5,002 nt of DNA from Actinomycetota bacterium (GTDB lineage Bacteria; Actinomycetota; Actinomycetes; JACCUZ01): positions 1 to 5,002 of the forward strand of contig JAVEDA010000184.1 of NCBI GenBank assembly GCA_030841195.1, in the 5' to 3' direction. Position 1 is the first letter of the stretch, and every line of letters starts with the position of its first letter. A model generated the notes under the pieces. It saw only the letters and a list, made by a program, of their open reading frames with translations, made no database searches and had not been told where the DNA came from. Shown here piece by piece: positions 1 through 3,708 of this stretch. The translations under genes were made by a program, and so were the position numbers.

Positions 1-567
1 CTGGTGCTGGCCGCCGGCGCCGGCCGGCGGTTCGGCGGGCCCAAGGCGCTGGTCGAGCTCGACGGGGAGCGGCTGGTCGACCGCGCGGTGCGGGTGCTGG
101 GCGAGGGCGGGGTCACCAGCCGGTACGTCGTGCAGGGAGCCGCCGACCTCACCGGCCTGTCCGGGGCCGAGCTCGTCGACAACCCCGACTGGGCCGAGGG
201 AATGGGGTCGTCGCTGAGGGTGGGGCTGGCCGCGATGCCCGCGGTGGTGGCGGCCGTCCTGGTGGTCCCGGTGGACCAGCCGGGACTCACGCCGGCGGCA
301 GTGCGCCGGGTGATCGACGCGGCCGGTGACGACCTGCGATCGGCACTGGTCGTGGCGACCTATGCCGATCGCGCCGGTCACCCGGTGCTCCTCGGCCGGG
401 ACCACTGGCCTGACGTAGCTGCCGAGGCAGTGGGCGACGTCGGTGCCCGGCCGGTGCTTGCGGCGCGGGCCAACCTCGTCGTCCGGGTCGAGTGCGCAGA
501 CATCGGGGACGGCCACGACGTGGACGTCCCCAGCGACCTGGAGCGCCCTCCCCAAATCCCCCGTTGA
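1..567 (+). CDS. MocA/MobA-like nucleotidyltransferase (molybdenum cofactor cytidylyltransferase type), 5' end cut by window
   Basis: 188 residues are visible before the TGA at 565-567. The first base of the window is a codon start, and only a few residues appear to be missing, because the visible N-terminus is already the nucleotide-binding signature LVLAAGAGRR followed by FGGPK. Other family hallmarks follow in order: DNPDWAEGMGSSL (about residues 60-72), VPVDQPGLTP (the metal-binding DQP, about 89-98), GHPVLLG, and GDVGARPVL near residue 147. The C-terminal VDVPSDLERP resembles the usual D-x-D-x-P-x-D-L ending. Family knowledge: these enzymes transfer CMP or GMP to molybdopterin in the cytoplasm, and the LAAG form is typical of the CTP-using MocA branch, which serves xanthine dehydrogenase and CO-dehydrogenase-type enzymes. 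Substrate and nucleotide are inferred. Other small-molecule nucleotidyltransferases share this fold. An internal GTG at position 4 is unlikely to be the start because it would cut the signature motif. The last codons and the stop lie inside a hairpin/repeat element. Confidence 0.85.
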   Translation: MVLAAGAGRRFGGPKALVELDGERLVDRAVRVLGEGGVTSRYVVQGAADLTGLSGAELVDNPDWAEGMGSSLRVGLAAMPAVVAAVLVVPVDQPGLTPAAVRRVIDAAGDDLRSALVVATYADRAGHPVLLGRDHWPDVAAEAVGDVGARPVLAARANLVVRVECADIGDGHDVDVPSDLERPPQIPR

Positions 568-583
568 TCATGCAACTTTGGGG
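550..583 (+). terminator. Hairpin across the stop codon of the first gene, possible terminator or extragenic palindrome
   Basis: CCCCAAA (550-556) is complementary to TTTGGGG (577-583). Inside it, GTTG (563-566) pairs with CAAC (573-576) around the loop ATCATG. This makes an 11-bp stem with a six-base bulge (TCCCCC) on the left arm. The stop codon TGA (565-567) lies in the upper stem and loop. No T-run follows, so it would not be a classical intrinsic terminator, although actinobacterial terminators often lack one. The right arm is shared with the first copy of the direct repeat, so the hairpin may be part of a dispersed repeat instead. Confidence 0.35.
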
Positions 584-590
584 ATCTTGC
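566..590 (+). repeat. 25-base imperfect direct repeat, copy 1
   Basis: The copy reads GATCATGCAACT, then TT, then GGGGATCTTGC. It matches copy 2 (628-652) at 22 of 25 positions; the differences are at 571, 578 and 579. It starts within the stop codon of the nucleotidyltransferase gene. Each copy carries GATC at both ends of its central part and a GCAA/TTGC pair that could form a small stem. Confidence 0.6.
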
Positions 591-627
591 CTATCAGCGC
601 AGGTCAAGCCAGCAGTCGCGGCATGTC

Positions 628-652
628 GATCACGCAACTGGGGGGATCTTGC
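628..652 (+). repeat. 25-base imperfect direct repeat, copy 2
   Basis: The copy reads GATCACGCAACT, then GG, then GGGGATCTTGC. It lies 62 bases downstream of copy 1, and the 37 bases between the copies are not obviously repeated. Unlike copy 1, it has no CCCCAAA arm upstream and so lacks the longer hairpin. It lies about 70 bases upstream of the putative promoter of the phosphatase gene. The function is unknown: a dispersed extragenic repeat or a pair of protein-binding sites are both possible. Confidence 0.6.
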
Positions 653-688
653 GCCCGTGAGGGTCAGCACCCGGCGTCCGACCGATGC

Positions 689-704
689 GGGGGAGTGGGG
701 GAGT
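689..704 (+). repeat. Tandem GGGGGAGT repeat in a G-rich tract
   Basis: Two perfect back-to-back copies of GGGGGAGT lie at 689-696 and 697-704. With the later G runs at 713-718 and 730-732, this gives four runs of three or more G on the plus (non-template) strand just before the phosphatase gene. The loops would be 3, 11 and 11 bases, so a quadruplex is possible but would not be especially stable. Confidence 0.4.
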
Positions 705-723
705 GCACGGAAGGGGGGACCCC

Positions 724-736
724 TACGGTGGGCGCA
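724..736 (+). promoter_or_regulatory. Probable -10 element (TACGGT) for leaderless transcription of the phosphatase gene
   Basis: TACGGT (724-729) fits the actinobacterial -10 pattern TAnnnT. It ends six bases before the A of the ATG at 736, which is the spacing expected if transcription starts on the start codon itself. No Shine-Dalgarno-like sequence sits at a usable distance from this ATG; the run GGGGGG at 713-718 is too far away. No clear -35 element is visible, which is common for such promoters. Confidence 0.5.
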
Positions 737-1377
737 TGCAGCTGGCAGCCCGGACCGAGGTGGGGCACGTCAGGTCGCGCAACGAGGACGCGCTGCTGGT
801 GGCCGCTGAGGACGGGGTGGTGGCCGTCTTCGACGGGCTCGGCGGGCACCCCTCCGGCGACGTCGCCAGCGCGACCGCGGCGGCCAGCCTGCGCGAGTCC
901 GGCCTAACCGCCGCGTCCTCCGCCGACGAGCTGGTGGCGGCCCTGCAGACCGCGCACGACGCCGTGGCCGCCGCCGCCGACGAGGACCCGAGCCGGGCCG
1001 GCATGGCGACCACCGCGGTCGTGGCCACGCTGGCCGGCAGCACCGCCCGGGTGGCGCACGTCGGCGACAGCCGGGCCTACCTGCTCGACGCCGCCGGCCG
1101 GCTGCACCAGATAACTCGCGACCACGGCATGGGCGGCTACATCACCCAGGCGCTCGGCCTGGACCGCGGCGTCGACCCGGATCTGACCGAGGTTGCCACG
1201 CCGCCGGGGGCGCGACTGCTGCTCTGCTCGGACGGCTTGTCCAACATGGTCGACGCGGCAGAGATCGGTGCGCTGCTCGGCGCGGGTGACGCGGAGGCGG
1301 CCTGCGACGCGCTGGTCGAGGCCGCGCTGGAACGGGGCGGGATCGACAACGTCACGGTGGTCGTCGCCGTTTTGTGA
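736..1377 (+). CDS. Compact PP2C-family (PPM) serine/threonine protein phosphatase
   Basis: A soluble 213-residue protein with the metal-dependent PP2C core and no transmembrane segment or extra domain. Visible motifs, counted from the ATG at 736: RSRNED (13-18), VFDGLGGH (31-38), GMATTAVVA (89-97), VAHVGDSRAYLL (106-117), LLLCSDGLSNMV (161-172) and GGIDNVTVVVA (201-211). The predicted metal-binding aspartates D18, D33, D166 and D204 are all present, so it should be active with Mn/Mg. The family removes phosphate from Ser/Thr and usually opposes Hanks-type kinases. No kinase or FHA gene is adjacent, so the partner is unknown. The segment between TRDHG (127-131) and ITQALG (136-141) is very short where bacterial relatives usually carry a flap of some 20-30 residues. 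The ATG at 736 is preferred over an upstream in-frame ATG at 685 because the 17 extra residues (Gly/Arg-rich) do not fit the family and a leaderless promoter abuts 736. The stop lies 8 bases from the stop of the convergent gene. Confidence 0.9.
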   Translation: MQLAARTEVGHVRSRNEDALLVAAEDGVVAVFDGLGGHPSGDVASATAAASLRESGLTAASSADELVAALQTAHDAVAAAADEDPSRAGMATTAVVATLAGSTARVAHVGDSRAYLLDAAGRLHQITRDHGMGGYITQALGLDRGVDPDLTEVATPPGARLLLCSDGLSNMVDAAEIGALLGAGDAEAACDALVEAALERGGIDNVTVVVAVL

Positions 1378-1380
1378 GGG

Positions 1381-1394
1381 GCGCGTCAACGCGC
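1381..1394. terminator. Small GC hairpin between convergent stop codons
   Basis: GCGCG (1381-1385) and CGCGC (1390-1394) can pair around the four-base loop TCAA. The hairpin falls between the phosphatase stop (ends 1377) and the opposing gene, whose own stop codon is in the loop. It could slow transcription from both sides. The stem has only five pairs and no T-run on either strand, so the call is weak. Confidence 0.3.
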
Positions 1395-1811
1395 GGGCGT
1401 GATGAATCCGGTGACCGACCCGACGCCAGTGAAGGTGAGTGGGCCGAGGTCTGGATCGTCGAAGGAATCGGTGATGGTGAAGGTGCAGGCCGTCGTCGTG
1501 GCCCGCGTCTGGTTGTCTGAGCTCCCCTTGGACGCCGCTGGATCGACGAACTCGTCGATCACGTTGCCGTCGGCATCGGTGATAGTGCCGTGCAGCTCGC
1601 CGAAGGCGGTGGGCACCAGGATGCTGTTGCTGGCCGAATCGTGCGCCGGTGTGAACTCGCCGTTGCCGTTGATCGTCACGTCGTAGGTGACCCCGTTTTC
1701 GCAGACGATCGGAAAGGTCTCGCCCTTCGGGTCGGCCGAGGCGGCGCTGGCGCCGACGAGCGACGTGGCGATCGCCACTCCCGTGACGAGCAGTGCCGAG
1801 CGTGTCCTCAT
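1386..1811 (-). CDS. Small Sec-exported protein of unknown function
   Basis: 141 residues from the ATG at 1811. The N-terminus is a clear signal peptide: MRTR, a hydrophobic stretch ALLVTGVAIATSLVGA, then ASA before Asp27, giving predicted type I cleavage after residue 26. The lipobox cysteine needed for a lipoprotein is absent. The mature part (about 115 residues) is acidic and rich in Thr, Gly and Asp, with alternating patterns suggesting beta strands, such as YDVTINGNGEF and GPLTFTGVGSVTGF. Its only two cysteines, C37 and C109, could form one disulfide. I do not recognise a named domain, although the overall style resembles uncharacterised actinobacterial secreted proteins. The start at 1811 is chosen over one 39 bases upstream because AGGAGG precedes it and the signal peptide begins there. 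GC is lower than in the right-hand operon (hand count 38/60 at 1441-1500 against 45/60 at 4441-4500). The gene converges on the phosphatase gene. Confidence 0.8.
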   Translation of the reverse strand: MRTRSALLVTGVAIATSLVGASAASADPKGETFPIVCENGVTYDVTINGNGEFTPAHDSASNSILVPTAFGELHGTITDADGNVIDEFVDPAASKGSSDNQTRATTTACTFTITDSFDDPDLGPLTFTGVGSVTGFITPAR

Positions 1812-1815
1812 GGTT

Positions 1816-1821
1816 CCTCCT
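1816..1821 (-). promoter_or_regulatory. Shine-Dalgarno AGGAGG of the secreted-protein gene
   Basis: On the minus strand AGAGGAGG is followed by AACC and then the ATG at 1811. The near-perfect ribosome-binding site fixes this start over the upstream in-frame ATG at 1850. Confidence 0.7.
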
Positions 1822-1886
1822 CTGGCGAGCTTCCATTGGCACGTCCACACTGCGCGGGTCCCGCGGCCGCGGCGATAGTCAATGCA

Positions 1887-1907
1887 GGTGATTCACCGGG
1901 TGCACCC
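1887..1907. promoter_or_regulatory. Two abutting GGTG/CACC palindromes, candidate operator
   Basis: GGTGATTCACC (1887-1897) is an interrupted palindrome, and it is followed directly by the perfect 10-base palindrome GGGTGCACCC (1898-1907). Both are built from GGTG...CACC half-sites, with three and zero bases between the halves. They lie between two divergent starts (1811 minus, 1961 plus), 54 bases upstream of the 1961 start, where a regulator would act. No regulator gene is in the window, so the bound protein, if any, is unknown. Confidence 0.3.
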
Positions 1908-1960
1908 TGTCGGCGACGCTCCGTGCATGAGTCAACCGCGGCATCGGGGAGGATCCCTCC

Positions 1961-2167
1961 GTGACCGACGTGGACGTGGTGGTGGCCCACGACGGCCGGT
2001 CGTACGCCGGCCCGCCTCCTCGGCGACCGCCGCCTGCTCGAGCTGCCGCACCGCCGTGGCACCGGGGAGGATGACCCGAACTTCATGACCCGGCCATGTA
2101 TCAGCCTTCCGGTCCGGCCCTCTTCCTGGTGCAGCGCCACGACAACAGCGGAGCGAACTGCGGGTGA
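1961..2167 (+). pseudogene. Probable decayed small gene with two compensating frameshifts
   Basis: GTG at 1961 has a strong ribosome-binding site, GGGGAGG at 1946-1952 with eight spacer bases. The first frame reads VTDVDVVVAHDGRSYAG with GC in every third position to about 2011. It then becomes poor in third-position GC and hits TGA at 2072-2074. From 2013 the frame one base further on reads RLLGDRRLLELPHRRG... to ...EDDPNFMT at 2090, with about 24 of 26 third positions G or C. After that the original frame looks coding again, with PAMYQPSGPALFLVQRHDNS to a TGA at 2165-2167. The simplest reading is one inserted base near 2011 and one lost base near 2090 in a protein of about 69 residues. I do not recognise the protein. 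Alternatives are sequencing errors, recoding, or chance in GC-rich DNA. Confidence 0.4.
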
Positions 2168-2168
2168 T

Positions 2169-2191
2169 GTGGGCGTGGAGGGGACGCCCGC
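2169..2191 (-). terminator. GC-rich hairpin downstream of the FdrA/DUF1116 operon
   Basis: GGGCGT (2171-2176) pairs with ACGCCC (2184-2189) around a seven-base loop. One G-T wobble and one more G-C pair extend the stem to eight pairs (2169-2191). It begins 18 bases past the DUF1116 stop on the minus strand and also directly follows the last TGA of the plus-strand pseudogene, so it could act in both directions. There is no T-run. Confidence 0.4.
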
Positions 2192-2209
2192 GTCACTCGC
2201 AGTCTCTGC

Positions 2210-3628
2210 TCAGAGCGGCGGAGCGAGCTCGGCCAGCGCGGCCACGGCCTCCGGGAAGATCGACGCCGGCGGGTTGACCAGGCCGGCGCCGACCTGCCCG
2301 GTGCCGGCGACCTTGCCGGCCATGCCGGTGTTGATGTGCGGCAGGATCCCGGTGCGGGTCACCAGGGTGGCGTCGATCCCGGTGGGGGTGCCGCGGAAGC
2401 CGAGCACCGGCACCTGGTAGGTCGGGTTCTCGGCCAGCGTGATCTCGTACATCAGCCGGGTGGCCTCGATCGCGTCGGCCACCTCGCCGCCGACGAACCG
2501 CACGATCGCCGGTGCGGCCGCCATCGCGAAGCCGCCGATCCCGCCGGTCTCGGTGATGGCCGAGTCACCGATGTCGGGGTTGGCGTCGTCCGGGCCGAAC
2601 GAGCCGAGGTAGAGGCCCTCGGGGGTGTTCGCCGGTCCGGTGAACCAGCGGTCGCCGGTGCCGGAGACCTGGATGCCGAAGTCGGTGCCGTTGCGTGCCA
2701 TCGCGACCACGACGCTCGACCCGGGGACGTCGCGGGCGGCGTCGCAGGCCAGCTTGCAGGCGGGCATCCCGAGGTTGAGGAAGAAGTGGTCGTTGCCGCC
2801 GACGAACCGGGCCGCCTCGGCGACCTCGGACGTGGGGGCGCCTGACCGGATCAGGTCGGGCAGGATCTCGCGCAGGAACATCAGCGTGCCCGCGCGGTTG
2901 CGGTTGTGGCCCTCGTCGCCCATCTGCAGCATCTGCGCGGCGATCGCCTTGACGTCGACGGGGCTGGTCTTCGCATGCGAGCGCACCGCCGTCTGCAGCA
3001 GCGGCCCGAGCACGTCGGACATCCAGCGCAGCCGCTCGATCACCTCGGGCCCGTAGGCCCCGTATCGCAGAACCTTGCCGAGGCCCTCGTTCAGCGAGCA
3101 CCAGGCGGTGCCGCCGTGCACTGGGTCGCGCAGCTCGAACATCCACATCGACGGGCTCACCACGCCGGCCATCGGCCCGACCGTGCGGTGGTGGTGGCAC
3201 GGGTCCAGCGACACCCCGTCGCCGCGGGCCAGCGCAGCCTCGGCCTCCTCCGCCGTGCCGGCCAGTCCCTCGAGCAGCAGCGCCCCGATCAGCGCGCCGC
3301 GCAGCGGCCCGGCCGCGCGGTCCCAGCCGATCGGCGGCCCGGCGTGCAGGAACTCGCCGCGGCCCAGGCCGAGCGCCTCCCCGGCCGGCCGGACGTCGAC
3401 CAGCTCGGCCCCGGCCGTGAGCATCTTCTCGACCGCGGCGGCGTTGCCGGGTCCGCGCCGCGGGTCGGCCAGCACCCGGGCCAGGTCCGCCTCGATCCCG
3501 GCGTCGCCCAGCGGCGGTCGCCAGTCGACCTGGGTCACCGGCACTGCCTGCGCGGCCAGCGCGTCGGAGAACAGCTGCGCGCCCACGGCGACGACCCGTA
3601 GGGATTGCGCCCCGTCCAGCAGGCTCAT
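2210..3628 (-). CDS. DUF1116 protein, YlbE/AllG family (predicted carbamoyltransferase subunit)
   Basis: 472 residues, cytoplasmic. It matches the E. coli YlbE family along its length. Landmarks: LHAGPPIGW (94-102), PCHHHRTVGPMAG (143-155), NEGLGKVLRYGAYG (180-193), QMGDEGHNRNRAG (235-247), GNDHFFLNLGM (278-288), VSGTGDRWFTGPANTPEG (321-338), NPDIGDSAITETGGIGG (350-366) and HINTGMAGKVAGTGQVGAG (431-449). In E. coli YlbE acts with FdrA and YlbF (DUF2877) as oxamate carbamoyltransferase in allantoin breakdown; the same role here is inferred from homology and the adjacent fdrA. It is longer than E. coli YlbE (about 419 residues as I recall). The extra N-terminus contains a module with VDWRPP (34-39) that I recall at the C-terminus of E. 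coli FdrA. The ATG at 3628 is chosen because homology begins just after it; the upstream in-frame stretch overlaps fdrA and is Pro/Arg-rich shadow. Its Shine-Dalgarno is poor (GGGGGTGG), so translation may depend on coupling to the upstream micro-ORF, whose stop overlaps this start. Confidence 0.92.
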   Translation of the reverse strand: MSLLDGAQSLRVVAVGAQLFSDALAAQAVPVTQVDWRPPLGDAGIEADLARVLADPRRGPGNAAAVEKMLTAGAELVDVRPAGEALGLGRGEFLHAGPPIGWDRAAGPLRGALIGALLLEGLAGTAEEAEAALARGDGVSLDPCHHHRTVGPMAGVVSPSMWMFELRDPVHGGTAWCSLNEGLGKVLRYGAYGPEVIERLRWMSDVLGPLLQTAVRSHAKTSPVDVKAIAAQMLQMGDEGHNRNRAGTLMFLREILPDLIRSGAPTSEVAEAARFVGGNDHFFLNLGMPACKLACDAARDVPGSSVVVAMARNGTDFGIQVSGTGDRWFTGPANTPEGLYLGSFGPDDANPDIGDSAITETGGIGGFAMAAAPAIVRFVGGEVADAIEATRLMYEITLAENPTYQVPVLGFRGTPTGIDATLVTRTGILPHINTGMAGKVAGTGQVGAGLVNPPASIFPEAVAALAELAPPL

Positions 3629-3708
3629 GGCTGTCCACCCCCGGAACTGGACGCTCCCGCACCAGACACGCCGCAGGACTGGTGCGTCGGCGTCCAAAGG
3701 ATCTTCAT
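3625..3708 (-). CDS. 27-codon micro-ORF linking fdrA and the DUF1116 gene
   Basis: The ATG at 3708-3706 overlaps the fdrA stop as ATGA, and the TGA at 3627-3625 overlaps the DUF1116 start as ATGA. It therefore fills the 76-base gap between the two genes in a third frame. GGAGG lies nine bases upstream of its ATG, inside the end of fdrA. The peptide starts MKILWTPTHQSCG and ends in a Gly/Ser-rich tail SSSGGGQP. It has no membrane segment and no family I recognise. Its main effect may be to carry ribosomes from fdrA to the poorly primed DUF1116 start, or it may be a small protein. Chance is possible, though both junctions have the overlap typical of coupled genes. Confidence 0.4.
   Translation of the reverse strand: MKILWTPTHQSCGVSGAGASSSGGGQP

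Larger units (their letters stand above)
1812..1960. other. Divergent intergenic region with palindromes
   Basis: This is the first part of a 398-base stretch (1812-2209) without an intact gene. It should hold the promoter of the secreted-protein gene (minus) and of the decayed frame at 1961 (plus). I could not identify a convincing -35/-10 pair on either strand; TTGACT occurs twice on the minus strand without a good partner. A 12-base perfect palindrome CCGCGGCCGCGG lies at 1861-1872, which is weak evidence in such GC-rich DNA. The rest of the stretch holds the operator-like palindromes, the pseudogene and the hairpin listed separately. Confidence 0.5.

Noticed and set aside
287..670. 127-codon minus-strand frame opposite the nucleotidyltransferase and intergenic region
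   Set aside because: It is Arg/Pro-rich, antisense to a recognised gene, and crosses the repeat region without any coding support.
904..1848. 314-codon open frame on the minus strand
   Set aside because: It spans the phosphatase gene in antisense and the secreted-protein gene in another frame. It is Arg/His-rich and without recognisable motifs.
1808..2140. 110-codon minus-strand frame in the gene-poor stretch
   Set aside because: It is Arg/Pro/Ser-rich with no Shine-Dalgarno support, and it runs through the start and upstream region of the secreted-protein gene. The plus-strand remnant has the better coding signature.
2204..2215. CTCTGCTCAGAG inverted repeat at the DUF1116 stop as a terminator
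   Set aside because: The loop would have only two bases and the stem overlaps the stop codon. The hairpin at 2169-2191 is a better candidate.
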